64,000 nucleotides of DNA from Sphingomonas cavernae (GCF_003590775.1 NZ_QYUM01000002.1:1-64000), one strand, 5' to 3'. Positions 10,305-22,059 are shown, counted from the first letter of the stretch. Translations and numbers: made by a program. The notes: generated by a model not told the origin, from the sequence alone.

Positions 10305-10364
10305 ATGGCCTTAACCATGAACGCGCACCGCGCCCTTCTCCTTCTTCGACTTACGCGCCCTTAG
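10305..10364 (+). CDS. leuL: leuA leader peptide (leucine-rich attenuator ORF)
   Basis: The ORF encodes MALTMNAHRALLLLRLTRP (19 residues; an inner ATG at 10317 gives 15). Six residues are leucine, four in a row, using TTA, CTT, CTC, CTT, CTT and CTT, mostly not the CTG/CTC codons usual in this high-GC DNA. It lies between the YceI terminator and leuA and ends inside one arm of a perfect 11-bp stem. A leucine-codon run just before the first gene of leucine synthesis is the classic sign of ribosome-mediated attenuation. No clear ribosome site or promoter is visible. The function is inferred. Confidence 0.7.
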   Translation: MALTMNAHRALLLLRLTRP

Positions 10365-10415
10365 GCGCGACGCTTCCGCTTGGCTCTTTTCAGAGCCGCG
10401 GCACCGCCTAAGGGC
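10357..10415 (+). promoter_or_regulatory. leuA attenuator stem-loop
   Basis: GCCCTTAGGCG (10357-10367), covering the last codons and stop of the leader, is perfectly complementary to CGCCTAAGGGC (10405-10415). Nested inside is a 6-bp hairpin GGCTCT/AGAGCC (10382-10397, loop TTTC). A ribosome that reaches the leader stop would open the outer stem, and one stalled at the Leu codons would leave it differently exposed. No T-run follows, so the control may act through Rho or on translation rather than through an intrinsic terminator. Confidence 0.6.
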
Positions 10416-10484
10416 TATAATAAACCAGAGCGAAACGAGCAGCAGGCGCGGACACGTGTCGCTGTGAAGCCGAAGAGAAAACTC

Positions 10485-12206
10485 ATGCTGCGCGATCCGT
10501 CCGTAAAATACCGCCCCTTCCCGCAGGTCGATATAGCCGACCGTGAGTGGCCAAGCCGCACCATCACCAAGGCACCGCGCTGGCTGTCAACCGATATGCG
10601 CGACGGAAACCAGGCGCTGATCGATCCGATGGACAGCGAGAAGAAGACGCGCTTCTTCGAGCTGCTGTGCAAAGTCGGGGTCAAGGAGATCGAGGTCGGC
10701 TTCCCGTCGGCGGGGGCGACCGAGTTCGACTTCATCGCGGGCCTCGTCCAGCAGGGCCGCGTTCCCGACGACGTGATCATCCAGGTGCTCACCCAATCGC
10801 GTCAGGATCTGATCGAAAAGAGCTTCGAAAGCCTGAAGGGCGCGAAACAGGCGATCGTCCATCTCTACAACGCCGTCTCGCCCGCATGGCGACGGATCGT
10901 GTTCAACATGGAGCGCCCCGAGATCAAGGCGATCGCGGTGGCCGGCGCCAAGGTGCTGCGCGACGAAGCCGCGAAGCAGCCCGACACGCAATGGCATTTC
11001 GAATACAGCCCAGAAACCTTTTCGACCGCCGAACTCGATTTCTCGGTCGAGGTCTGCGAGGCGGTGATGGACATACTCCAGCCGACGCCCGAGCGTCCGC
11101 TGATCCTCAACCTGCCCGCGACGGTCGAGGCGGCGACGCCCAATATCTACGCCGACCAGATCGAATGGTTCTGCCGCAATATCCGCAATCGCTCATCGGT
11201 CGTCATTTCGCTCCACCCGCATAACGACCGCGGCACGGGCGTGGCTGCCGCCGAACTGGGCCTGATGGCGGGCGGCGACCGTGTCGAGGGTTGCCTGTTC
11301 GGCAATGGCGAACGCACGGGCAATTGCGATCTCGTGACGGTCGGGCTGAACCTCTACACGCAGGGCGTCGACCCGCGCCTCGACTTCTCGGATATCGACG
11401 AGGTGATCCGCACCGTCGAATATTGCAACAACATCCCCGTCCATCCGCGTCACCCCTATGCGGGCGACCTGGTGTTCACAGCCTTTTCGGGCAGCCATCA
11501 GGACGCGATCAAGAAGGGTTTCGTTGCGCAGGAAGCGCGCAACGACGAATATTGGGAGGTTCCCTATCTGCCGATCGACCCCGCCGACCTGGGCCGCAGC
11601 TACGAGGCGGTGATCCGCGTCAACTCGCAGAGCGGCAAGGGCGGCGTCGCCTGGGTTCTCGAACAGGACAAGGGGCTGAAGCTGCCCAAGCGGATGCAGG
11701 CCGATTTCAGCCGCCACGTTCAGGCGCTGGCCGACGAGACGAGCCGCGAACTCAACGCCGCCGACATCTGGGGCGCCTTCGCCAAGGCCTATGCGCTCGA
11801 CGGCGAGCACCCCTTCGGCCTGATCGATTATCAGGAAACCCACGCTCCCGGCGGGATTGGCGGCGCCAATCGCATGTTCGTGGGCAAGATCCGGCTTGAG
11901 GGCGAGGAACGCTCGATCAGCGGGCGCGGCAACGGCCTGATCTCCTCAGTGCTCGCAGCGTTGCGCGACGAATGCGGCATCGACCTTGAGGTCGCCGACT
12001 ATAGCGAGCACGCCATCGGTCATGGCTCGGACGCGCAGGCTGCTGCCTATGTTGAATGCCGCACGGCTGAAGGAAAGACGGTCTTTGGCGTGGGCGTCGA
12101 TGCTGACGTGGCGACCGCAAGCGTTCGCGCGGTGCTGAGCGCGGCGAACGTGCTAGGCACCGAAGCCGCTTCGGCGAGCGGGGCAAGCGCGGCGTCCGCT
12201 GCATGA
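10485..12206 (+). CDS. leuA: 2-isopropylmalate synthase
   Basis: Condenses 2-oxoisovalerate with acetyl-CoA, the committed step of leucine synthesis. The 573 residues match the longer (LeuA2/actinobacterial-like) form: [17 protein letters not shown] start, catalytic TIM barrel with [50 protein letters not shown], and a C-terminal regulatory domain (about residues 440-560) for leucine feedback. The ATG at 10485 gives the conserved start; the frame is open upstream through the attenuator, which is rejected as coding. The product uses the 2-oxo acid from the ilvBNC pathway in the same window. Confidence 0.95.
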   Translation: MLRDPSVKYRPFPQVDIADREWPSRTITKAPRWLSTDMRDGNQALIDPMDSEKKTRFFELLCKVGVKEIEVGFPSAGATEFDFIAGLVQQGRVPDDVIIQVLTQSRQDLIEKSFESLKGAKQAIVHLYNAVSPAWRRIVFNMERPEIKAIAVAGAKVLRDEAAKQPDTQWHFEYSPETFSTAELDFSVEVCEAVMDILQPTPERPLILNLPATVEAATPNIYADQIEWFCRNIRNRSSVVISLHPHNDRGTGVAAAELGLMAGGDRVEGCLFGNGERTGNCDLVTVGLNLYTQGVDPRLDFSDIDEVIRTVEYCNNIPVHPRHPYAGDLVFTAFSGSHQDAIKKGFVAQEARNDEYWEVPYLPIDPADLGRSYEAVIRVNSQSGKGGVAWVLEQDKGLKLPKRMQADFSRHVQALADETSRELNAADIWGAFAKAYALDGEHPFGLIDYQETHAPGGIGGANRMFVGKIRLEGEERSISGRGNGLISSVLAALRDECGIDLEVADYSEHAIGHGSDAQAAAYVECRTAEGKTVFGVGVDADVATASVRAVLSAANVLGTEAASASGASAASAA

Positions 12207-12215
12207 TCCGGTCCG

Positions 12216-12237
12216 GCGCCGCCCAACGCGGCGGCGC
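12216..12237. terminator. Hairpin between convergent leuA and acyP
   Basis: GCGCCGC (12216-12222) pairs with GCGGCGC (12231-12237) just after the leuA stop, reaching the acyP stop from the other side. It is G/C-rich without a T-run, so it may be a weak bidirectional end or only a stabilising hairpin. Confidence 0.4.
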
Positions 12238-12524
12238 TACACCGTCGGCAAGAACACGAAGCCCCTCTCTGCGGGCGCCTCGGCGTCCTGCACCGCGACG
12301 TCGGTGACGCGCGCCAACGCCGGCCCCTGATGGCAAGCGACAATGAATGCCTCAACAGCCTCCTGCGATCCGGAGGCCAGCGCCTCGACGCTGCCGTCGC
12401 TGCGGTTGCGCACCCAGCCAGAAAGTCCCAGCGATCGCGCCGCGCCGGTCGCCCAGTCGCGATAACCCACGCCCTGAACGCGCCCTGTGACCCTCAAGCG
12501 GCGAGCGGTGCTACAATCGGCCAT
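12237..12524 (-). CDS. acyP: Acylphosphatase
   Basis: Small enzyme hydrolysing acyl phosphates. At 95 residues it is full length for the family, with the phosphate-binding loop GRVQGVGYR and catalytic residues Arg22 and Asn40 (GWVRNRSDGSVEA) visible. The start at 12524 (MADCSTARR) gives the usual short N-terminus; longer in-frame starts exist upstream. It is convergent with leuA and single. Confidence 0.9.
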   Translation of the reverse strand: MADCSTARRLRVTGRVQGVGYRDWATGAARSLGLSGWVRNRSDGSVEALASGSQEAVEAFIVACHQGPALARVTDVAVQDAEAPAERGFVFLPTV

Positions 12525-12697
12525 GGCTTCATCGTCCGTTGTGCGACGCATACAGGCTGCGCCCGCTCTTCTCGCATCGCAAGCGAAATCATCACGTTCG
12601 CAATAACTTACACCAGTGTATAGAAAATTCGACGAGCGACGCTGTCGCTTAGACCAACGTCGTTGCATATCAAACTAACGCCCGATATGCCGCGCCC

Positions 12698-12925
12698 ATG
12701 CGTTGTAGTGTTTCCTCCGTCGAGCGTGTTGCCCGCGCGATATGCGAGCAGGCTTTTTACGAGCGTAACAATTTTGCTCCGACGCAGCACACCGTCGATC
12801 GCGACTGGCGCGGCTTTGCGCAACAGGCCGCAGCCGCGATCGAAGCGATCAACGGTGACGAGGAGGCGCTCGCGGGCCGCCGGGCGGTTCGCGACAATTG
12901 GGACAGGCTGCTCTTCACCCCCTGA
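12698..12925 (+). CDS. Small hypothetical protein
   Basis: A 75-residue soluble protein beginning MRCSVSSVERVARAICEQAFYERNNFAP, with a DRDWRGFAQQAAAAIEAI segment. The ERVARAIC...AAAAIEAI pattern recalls short helical proteins common in phages and alphaproteobacterial genomes, but no function is recognised. The surrounding DNA (12560-12720) looks less G/C-rich than its neighbours. Coding is plausible but not certain. Confidence 0.45.
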   Translation: MRCSVSSVERVARAICEQAFYERNNFAPTQHTVDRDWRGFAQQAAAAIEAINGDEEALAGRRAVRDNWDRLLFTP

Positions 12926-13039
12926 GCGGCCGACATCCGCGTTATCCGCCGCGACAGCGTGGATCGCAATCATCGCGCGCTGCGGCATGGCTCAAATGCG
13001 CGCCACGGAACAATGGCCTGCGCACGCAGTTACCCTAAC

Positions 13040-13273
13040 ATGGCTCTGATCTGGATCGGCATGTTGTTGGTGTTCGGCGGCATGGTGCTTGCGGCGACGC
13101 GAACCATGAAGCGCGGTCGCCTTAGCGAAGCCCGATCACAGACGGCTACGAAACGTCCCGACACGCTGGAGCCGAGCGGACGCGGATCGCGGCTGAGCAT
13201 CAAGGCCGATCTTCCCGGGCTCGGGCTCATGGCGCTCGGCGCTCTGCTGCTCCTCATCGGCGCGTTCGTATAA
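13040..13273 (+). CDS. Small two-helix membrane protein
   Basis: A 77-residue protein with a membrane helix at residues 1-20 (MALIWIGMLLVFGGMVLAAT), a basic polar middle, and a second helix at 56-77 (GLGLMALGALLLLIGAFV) ending at the C-terminus. The ATG at 13040 is chosen because it starts the first helix directly; the frame is open upstream to 12959. It is unrecognised. A partial copy of the mutL 3' end follows 22 bases after its stop. Confidence 0.5.
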   Translation: MALIWIGMLLVFGGMVLAATRTMKRGRLSEARSQTATKRPDTLEPSGRGSRLSIKADLPGLGLMALGALLLLIGAFV

Positions 13274-13295
13274 CGCCGATCACGTTCGACGGCGC

Positions 13296-13322
13296 AGCTT
13301 CTCGCTATCGCCGTGCGCCAGC
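13296..13322 (-). repeat. Diverged copy A of the mutL 3' end
   Basis: These 27 bases match the coding end of mutL at 13961-13987 with one mismatch. Read on the minus strand in the mutL frame they give LAHGDSEKL followed by RRRT and a stop, against LAHGDIEKLFGRK in mutL itself. No other part of mutL is attached, so this is a fragment and not a gene. Confidence 0.8.
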
Positions 13323-13354
13323 CTCAGCAGAGTGGAGGCACGAAAAAACACCAT

Positions 13355-13382
13355 GGTTAGCAGACATTGGTTAGCAGACATT
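13355..13382. repeat. Perfect 14-bp tandem duplication
   Basis: GGTTAGCAGACATT occurs twice head to tail at 13355-13368 and 13369-13382. The inner copy contains the last codons and stop of the lipoprotein-like ORF on the minus strand; the other copy lies just beyond it. It looks like a recent slippage or insertion scar. Confidence 0.9.
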
Positions 13383-13700
13383 CACGTCTGAATAAGGAGT
13401 GGCGCAAGCTCGTCTCTTCACGTTTTTGGCGCAACCCGACGATTTGATCATTGCAGCGACATTCTCAAATTGTCGGGCTTCTATCGGACCAACTTCCATC
13501 GTGCCAACGCCGTTGGACCAAGCGGGATGTCGGGCCAAGGCTATGTCGTGCTCTGTCAAGCGGGCGACGACGCCACCCAGGCACTCGGGCGAGCCGGTAA
13601 CTCCGATGCTGACCTTCCGCGGTGTTCCCTTGTCGTGCTCGCCACCACAGGAAGAGCAACTGAGGAGTGTCAAAAGAAGGCCGATAACAGCTTTAGTCAT
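13371..13700 (-). CDS. Putative small lipoprotein, unknown function
   Basis: A 109-residue product starting MTKAVIGLLLTLLSC, a short signal sequence with a lipobox-like LLSC (or the next Cys in SSC). The mature part is polar, with a GVTGSPECLGGVV segment and several cysteines. No family is recognised. Codon use is less G/C-biased than in neighbours, and the gene is bracketed by two fragments of the mutL 3' end, which suggests acquired DNA. It could also be a decaying or non-coding stretch. Confidence 0.45.
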   Translation of the reverse strand: MTKAVIGLLLTLLSCSSCGGEHDKGTPRKVSIGVTGSPECLGGVVARLTEHDIALARHPAWSNGVGTMEVGPIEARQFENVAAMIKSSGCAKNVKRRACATPYSDVNVC

Positions 13701-13751
13701 ACCCCGTTTGAATGCCGCACACGCTGACCATCTGCAATGGATCGTTGGCGA

Positions 13752-13789
13752 CACTCACTTCCGCCCAATAACTTCTCGATATCGCCATG
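13752..13789 (-). repeat. Diverged copy B of the mutL 3' end
   Basis: The stretch matches mutL 13942-13979: CACTCACTTCCGCCC is identical, then a small change with one base missing, then TTCTCGATATCGCC identical. In the minus-strand reading it encodes HGDIEKLLGG and then runs past the position of the mutL stop. It is a fragment only. Confidence 0.8.
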
Positions 13790-13808
13790 GCCCCGCTTTT
13801 GTCTTTTC

Positions 13809-13929
13809 CCCCTCCCTTCAAGGGAGGGGTTAGGGGGTGGGCATCGCCGCCAGGCGATCAAAACATTGGCGCTGAAGATAGCTCGCTCCGCTCGCCACCC
13901 ACCCCCGGCCCCTCCCTTGAAGGGAGGGG
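13809..13929. repeat. Paired palindromic repeat (BIME-like)
   Basis: Two 21-base near-palindromes, CCCCTCCCTTCAAGGGAGGGG at 13809-13829 and its sister with a central G at 13909-13929, stand in inverted arrangement. Flanking TAGGGGGTGGGC and CCACCCACCCCCGG also pair with each other. The unit lies between copy B and the mutL stop and could form nested hairpins at the end of the mutL transcript. Such CCCTCCC...GGGAGGG pairs are typical dispersed intergenic repeats. Confidence 0.8.
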
Positions 13930-13944
13930 AGAAGGCTCGCACAC

Positions 13945-16938
<2,994 letters not shown>

Positions 16939-16955
16939 TCGGGGCGTAAGCGCGT

Positions 16956-17843
16956 ATGGCGCCGCCCAAAAATCGGCGCCCCGGCTTTTCGCGCCGTGCC
17001 CAATATGGCCTGTTCGCGGGCTATGTCGTCGCAGTGCTCGGCGCATTGCTCGGCCTGTTGCTGATCGTCACCGCCTGGGTCGACCCCGCGGGCCATAATG
17101 CGATCCGGGCGTTGATCAGCGACGTCACCAGCCCGGTGTCGAGCGCACTGCGCTCGAGCGTGCGCGCGACAGGGGCGAGCGGCACCGCAGTGCTGGAATA
17201 TTTCGACGCCGGATCGAAGAACGCCGCGCTGCGCGAGGAGCTCACGATCGCGCGCCGCAAGCTGATCGAGGCGCGCGCGACGGAATATGAAAACCGTCGT
17301 CTGAAGCGGTTGCTCGGCATTGCCGAGGCGGACTCCTCGGCGATCGTCGCGGCGCGCCTGACGAGTTCCTCGGCATCGAGTTCGCGGCGTTTCGCAATGT
17401 TGAACGCCGGGAGCGTTCATGGCGTTACCACCGGCCAACCCGTGCGCGGCCCCGACGGGCTTGTCGGCCGCGTAATAGAAATCGGGCGTGGCACCGCACG
17501 CGTGCAGCTCATCACCGACACCGGCAATGTCGTTCCCGTCATTCGTGTGACCGACGGACTGCCCGCAATCGCAACCGGCAATGGCGATGGCTCGATCGAC
17601 ATCCGCGCGCTCACTGCCACGGGCAACGTCTTCAAACCCGGAGATGTGTTCATCACCTCAGGCACCGGCGGTGTCTATCCTCCGAAGATTCCGGTGGCGA
17701 TCGCAATCACCGCCTCGGGCGACGGCGCGATGGCGCGCCCGCTCGCGAACCCCGCCAAACTCGACTATGCCGTCGTCCTTCCCGTATTCGTGCCCATCGT
17801 CGCCAACGCCCCGGTCGCTCCACCGGAGGAAGGCACGGAATGA
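16956..17843 (+). CDS. mreC: Rod-shape determining protein MreC
   Basis: Bitopic inner-membrane protein organising the elongation complex. The 295 residues start with a basic cytoplasmic stretch, one membrane helix at about 20-42 (GLFAGYVVAVLGALLGLLLIV), a coiled-coil (about 90-125, ELTIARRKLIEARATEYENRRLKRLLG) and the two-lobed periplasmic beta domain (VHGVTTGQPVRGPDGLVGRVIEIG; DVFITSGTGGVYPPKIPV). It follows mreB by 17 bases and overlaps mreD as ATGA. Confidence 0.95.
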   Translation: MAPPKNRRPGFSRRAQYGLFAGYVVAVLGALLGLLLIVTAWVDPAGHNAIRALISDVTSPVSSALRSSVRATGASGTAVLEYFDAGSKNAALREELTIARRKLIEARATEYENRRLKRLLGIAEADSSAIVAARLTSSSASSSRRFAMLNAGSVHGVTTGQPVRGPDGLVGRVIEIGRGTARVQLITDTGNVVPVIRVTDGLPAIATGNGDGSIDIRALTATGNVFKPGDVFITSGTGGVYPPKIPVAIAITASGDGAMARPLANPAKLDYAVVLPVFVPIVANAPVAPPEEGTE

Positions 17844-18352
17844 GCCCGCGCATCCGCTCGGACGGCGAGGAGAGAATAGCGCGGCTGCGTGGCACGACGC
17901 TGCCGGTGATCAGCACAATGCTCGGATCGGCCACCGTCATCCTGCCGATTATCGCAACCACACCCTTGCTCCCGCCTTTCGGGTTTCTGATGTTGCTCGC
18001 CTGGCGACTGCTGCGTCCCGAACTCTGGCCGGTCTGGATCGGGCTTCCACTGGGTCTGGTCGACGATCTTTTCAGCGGTCAGCCAATCGGCAGCGGGATG
18101 CTGCTGTGGACGCTCGCGCTGCTGGGCATCGACCTGGCCGATCGGCGCATGGTGTGGCGTGATTATTGGCAGGACTGGCTCATTGCGGCGGCCGCGACTA
18201 TCCTGTGCCTCATCGGCGGGCTGGTGACCGCCAACGCCACCGGAGGCAATGGAACGGTGCTGCAGATCGTGCCGCAAATGATTTTGTCGGTTCTGATTTT
18301 CCCAGCGGTCGCGCGCTTCTGCGCGCTGCTTGATCGCTGGCGTCTATCGTGA
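17840..18352 (+). CDS. mreD: Rod-shape determining protein MreD
   Basis: A 170-residue polytopic membrane protein with about five helices after a hydrophilic N-terminus. The segment GLPLGLVDDLFSGQPIGSGMLLWTLALLGID is the recognisable MreD core. Its stop-start overlap with mreC and position before mrdA make the assignment firm despite low sequence conservation of the family. Confidence 0.92.
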   Translation: MSPRIRSDGEERIARLRGTTLPVISTMLGSATVILPIIATTPLLPPFGFLMLLAWRLLRPELWPVWIGLPLGLVDDLFSGQPIGSGMLLWTLALLGIDLADRRMVWRDYWQDWLIAAAATILCLIGGLVTANATGGNGTVLQIVPQMILSVLIFPAVARFCALLDRWRLS

Positions 18353-18365
18353 TGAAGCGAGGCTG

Positions 18366-20381
18366 ATGAAACGCCGCCAGCGCCCGATCCTGTCTGAGGC
18401 CCAACAATCGCTGTCCTTTACCCGACGCACGCTTTTCCTCGGCGGCGCGCAGGCGGGAATCGGCGTGCTGCTGGCTACGCGCATGGGCTGGCTTTCGATT
18501 GCCGAAAATGAGCGCTATGCGCTGATGTCAGAAAGCAATCGCGTCAACCTGACGCTGGTCCCGCCGCGCCGCGGCTGGATCGTCGACCGCTATGGCCGGC
18601 CGATTGCGATCAACCGCACCGATTTTCGTGTCGATCTGATTCCCGATCGCGTCACTGATCCCGAGCGGGTGGTGAATGCGCTCGGCAATCTGCTCTCGAT
18701 CGATCAGGACCAGCGCGAACGCATATTGGAAGACCTCGAAAAGGCAGCAGGCTTCCAGCCGGTGCAGGTCGCCGCCGGGCTGACCTATGATCAATATGCC
18801 GCGATCAGCGTACGCCTGCCCGACCTGCCTGGCGCAGCCCCAGCGCGCGGATATTCGCGTTTCTATCCGGATGGTGCCGCAGTTGGTCATCTTGTCGGTT
18901 ATGTGGGCGCGGCGTCTGCCAAGGATTATGAGAAGTCGAAGGACCCGCTGCTCATCACCCCCGGTTTCAAGGTGGGCAAGGACTGCGTCGAGAAAATGCT
19001 CGACGAGCGCATGCGCGGCCAGCCCGGCGCCAAGCGTACCGAGGTTACCGCGCGCGGCAAGCTGGTGCGCGAACTTGCAACACGCCCTGATGTTCCCGGA
19101 CACCCGGTCAAGCTGACGATCGATGCCGGACTTCAGGCGTTTGCCGCCCGACGCATCGGCACCCAATCAGGCGCGTGTGTCGTCATCGACTGCACAAATG
19201 GCGACATTCTCGCGATGGCCTCGATGCCCTGTTACGATCCCAACAGTTTCTCGGACGGCATCAGCCATGCCGAATGGGGCATGCTGTCAGAGGATGAGCG
19301 CGTTCCGCTGATGAACAAGACAATGCAGGGCCTTTACCCTCCCGGATCGACCTTCAAGCCGATCACCGCGCTGGCGCTTCAGCAGGCGGGCATCGATCCG
19401 GAGGAAATCGTTCATTGCGGCGGCGGCTACCAACTCGGCAATCGCCGCTTTGCCTGCCTTGGCCGTCATGGCGCGATGAACCTGCACCGCGCCATCGCGA
19501 AGAGCTGCAATACCTATTTCTACACCATGGGACGCCGCGCCGGGATCGACGGGATCGCAGAAGCGGCGCGCGCTCTGGGACTTGGCGCCGAATATACGCT
19601 TCCCATGCCCTCGCAGAAATATGGGACGGTGCCCGATCCTGCCTGGAAGCAGCGGCGATACAAGCAGAACTGGAGCGTGTCGGACACGCTCAACACCTCG
19701 ATCGGGCAAGGCTATCTTCAGGTGAGTCCGCTCCAGCTCGCTGTGATGGCGTCGCGCGTCGCTTCAGGACGCATGCTCGTGCCGCGGCTGATGGCGGGCG
19801 GTAGCGGAAAGCCCGCGCCGCCACTTCCCTATTCGCCCGAGTACGTCGCCAATATCCGCTCGGGGATGGACGAGGTGGTCAACGGTGCCGGCACTGCCGG
19901 ACGGAGCCGCCTGCCGCTCGAAGGGATACGCATGGGCGGGAAGACGGGGACCGCGCAGGTGCGCAACTTCAAGGGCGGCGCACGCCGCGGCCTCGGTATT
20001 CCCTGGAAGTTTCGCGATCACGGACTGTTTGTGGGCTTCGCACCGGTCGACAATCCGCGCTACGCCACGGCCGTCGTTATAGAACACGGCATGTCGGGTT
20101 CCGGCGCGGCAGCGCCCGTGGCGAGCGATACGCTGCTGTATCTGTTCGATCCTGCCAAGGCGATGGCCAAGCTCGAAGCCTTTGAGAAGGAATGGGGCGG
20201 AGACATCGCGACGCGCATGGCCGCCGATGCGACGCGCTACAAGGCCGCGCGCGAAGCCGCCGCCAATCCCGCGATCGCCACGGCACAGGCCGAGGCGGTG
20301 GTCGCCAACGCGTCCAACGCGAGCAATGCTGCGGCGTCGCGTCCCGCCAGTACCGCCGCGCCTGCCGAGGAAGCAGAATGA
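18366..20381 (+). CDS. mrdA: Penicillin-binding protein 2 (elongation transpeptidase)
   Basis: Class B PBP cross-linking peptidoglycan during elongation. The 671 residues have a cytoplasmic/membrane N-terminus (helix about 18-38), the PBP dimer domain, and a transpeptidase domain with SxxK at Ser328-Lys331 (PPGSTFKP), SCN in AKSCNTYFY and KTG in GGKTGTAQ. The C-terminal 50 residues are an Ala-rich tail not needed for catalysis. The ATG at 18366 is preferred over an in-frame upstream start that overlaps mreD. The stop overlaps rodA as ATGA. Confidence 0.95.
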   Translation: MKRRQRPILSEAQQSLSFTRRTLFLGGAQAGIGVLLATRMGWLSIAENERYALMSESNRVNLTLVPPRRGWIVDRYGRPIAINRTDFRVDLIPDRVTDPERVVNALGNLLSIDQDQRERILEDLEKAAGFQPVQVAAGLTYDQYAAISVRLPDLPGAAPARGYSRFYPDGAAVGHLVGYVGAASAKDYEKSKDPLLITPGFKVGKDCVEKMLDERMRGQPGAKRTEVTARGKLVRELATRPDVPGHPVKLTIDAGLQAFAARRIGTQSGACVVIDCTNGDILAMASMPCYDPNSFSDGISHAEWGMLSEDERVPLMNKTMQGLYPPGSTFKPITALALQQAGIDPEEIVHCGGGYQLGNRRFACLGRHGAMNLHRAIAKSCNTYFYTMGRRAGIDGIAEAARALGLGAEYTLPMPSQKYGTVPDPAWKQRRYKQNWSVSDTLNTSIGQGYLQVSPLQLAVMASRVASGRMLVPRLMAGGSGKPAPPLPYSPEYVANIRSGMDEVVNGAGTAGRSRLPLEGIRMGGKTGTAQVRNFKGGARRGLGIPWKFRDHGLFVGFAPVDNPRYATAVVIEHGMSGSGAAAPVASDTLLYLFDPAKAMAKLEAFEKEWGGDIATRMAADATRYKAAREAAANPAIATAQAEAVVANASNASNAAASRPASTAAPAEEAE

Positions 20382-21490
20382 CCGGCAATTCACTCGTCCC
20401 GGCCCCGCTCGCGCGGTTGCCCTGGAAGCTGTTGCTGCTGGTCCTCGGCATAACCGGCTTCGGTCTGATCGTGCTTTATTCGGCCGCGGGCGGGCATCTC
20501 AAGCCCTGGGCGTTTTCGCAGGGGCTTCGCTTCTGCATGTTCTTCGTCATGGCGCTCGTGCTCGCGCGCGTGCCCGAACGCGCCTGGAAGGCGGCCGCCT
20601 TCCCGCTCTACATAGGCGTGCTGATACTGCTGATCCTCGTCGAGATGCTCGGCTTTGTCGGCGGCGGCAGCCAGCGCTGGCTCGACCTCGGATTCATCAG
20701 GATCCAGCCGTCCGAGATGATGAAACTCGCGATCGTGCTTGCGCTCGCACGCTATTACGATCTGCTTCCAGTCGGCCAGATCCGGAGCTGGTCGGCGATG
20801 TGGCCGCCCGCGCTTGCGATCGGCGTGCCCCTGGTGCTGGTGATGATTCAGCCCGATCTCGGCACGTCGCTGATGATCGCCGCCGGCGGGCTCACCGTCA
20901 TGTTCCTCGCCGGACTTCCGCTGTGGATCTTCATCGGCGGCGGGCTCGCGCTGGCCGCCGCGGTCCCGATCGCCTTTTCGATGCTTCACGAATATCAGCA
21001 GAATCGCGTCCTGATCTTCCTCGACCCCGAAAGCGATCCGTTGGGCGCGGGATATCACATCAGCCAGTCCAAGATTGCGATCGGATCGGGCGGCATCTTC
21101 GGCAAAGGGTTTCTCAACGGCAGCCAGAGCCATCTCGACTATTTGCCCGAGGGACATACCGACTTCGTCTTCGCGACGATGGCTGAAGAATGGGGGCTGA
21201 TGGGCGGCCTGTTCATCATCGTCGCGTTCATCATGCTCGTGCGCTGGGGGCTTCGCGTCGGACAGCGCGCGCAGTCGCGCTTCGCGCGCCTCACCGCAGC
21301 GGCGCTCGCGACGACGATCTTCTTCTATGTGGCGATCAACCTGATGATGGTGATGGGCCTTGCCCCGGTCGTTGGCATCCCATTGCCGCTCTTTTCGTTC
21401 GGCGGTTCGGCAATGATGACGGTGATGATCTGCATCGGCATCATGATGTCGATCGAACGCAGTTCGCAGCGCCGGTCGAATTTTGATTAA
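20378..21490 (+). CDS. rodA: Peptidoglycan glycosyltransferase RodA
   Basis: SEDS-family polymerase working with PBP2. The 370-residue membrane protein has about ten helices. Its family signatures are GGGSQRWLDLGFIRIQPSEMMKLAIVLALARYY, PDLGTSLMIAAGGL, the QNRVLIFLDPESDPLGAGYHISQSKIAIGSGG loop and LPEGHTDFVFATMAEEWG. It is the last gene of the rod operon and starts within the mrdA stop. Confidence 0.96.
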   Translation: MTGNSLVPAPLARLPWKLLLLVLGITGFGLIVLYSAAGGHLKPWAFSQGLRFCMFFVMALVLARVPERAWKAAAFPLYIGVLILLILVEMLGFVGGGSQRWLDLGFIRIQPSEMMKLAIVLALARYYDLLPVGQIRSWSAMWPPALAIGVPLVLVMIQPDLGTSLMIAAGGLTVMFLAGLPLWIFIGGGLALAAAVPIAFSMLHEYQQNRVLIFLDPESDPLGAGYHISQSKIAIGSGGIFGKGFLNGSQSHLDYLPEGHTDFVFATMAEEWGLMGGLFIIVAFIMLVRWGLRVGQRAQSRFARLTAAALATTIFFYVAINLMMVMGLAPVVGIPLPLFSFGGSAMMTVMICIGIMMSIERSSQRRSNFD

Positions 21491-21579
21491 ATAGGGTTTG
21501 CAAGGCCGCGAATCCGCTGCTAGGGGGCTCACCTCTTGATCGCGCAGCCCATCGGGCGGCCGGTTCTCAAGGCCAGTGT

Positions 21580-21655
<76 letters not shown>

Positions 21656-21771
21656 CCCTTTCCTATCAGAACCATCCGGGCTTGGCAGTTCGGCGTGTGC
21701 CGATTGACGAATGTCAGCGTCCTGAAACGACGATTGCGCTATCGCAATGACTGCCAACCGGGGGAACGCTA

Positions 21772-21957
21772 ATGGTACCGTCGGACGACAGTGACTATTT
21801 TCTGCGCCGCGAACGCGAGGAGCGGATCGCCGCCGCATGCGCGACGCACCCTGCTGCGCGCAGCGTCCATCTCGATATGGCAAATCGCTACCTGGCGCGT
21901 GCCAGTGCCAGCATAGCAGGTGCGCGACGACTGCGCCGGGGCCTGTCGACGCGATAG
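21772..21957 (+). CDS. Small conserved helical protein
   Basis: A 61-residue, highly charged, probably all-helical protein (DSDYFLRREREERIAAACATHPAARSVHLDMANRYLARA). The pattern of a Tyr/Phe-Arg-rich start followed by AREIHLELADRY-like sequence is common in short uncharacterised sphingomonad proteins (recollection). The function is unknown. It stands alone between tRNA-Lys and the MBL hydrolase. Confidence 0.6.
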   Translation: MVPSDDSDYFLRREREERIAAACATHPAARSVHLDMANRYLARASASIAGARRLRRGLSTR

Positions 21958-22059
21958 ACAGCGATCGTCCCTGTCTGCGCTACACGAAAGCGTGCAGCTA
22001 GAATTGTGGCTGATATCGCGCCACGCCGCTACGATTCCGGACATGCTCAATGAGGAGAC

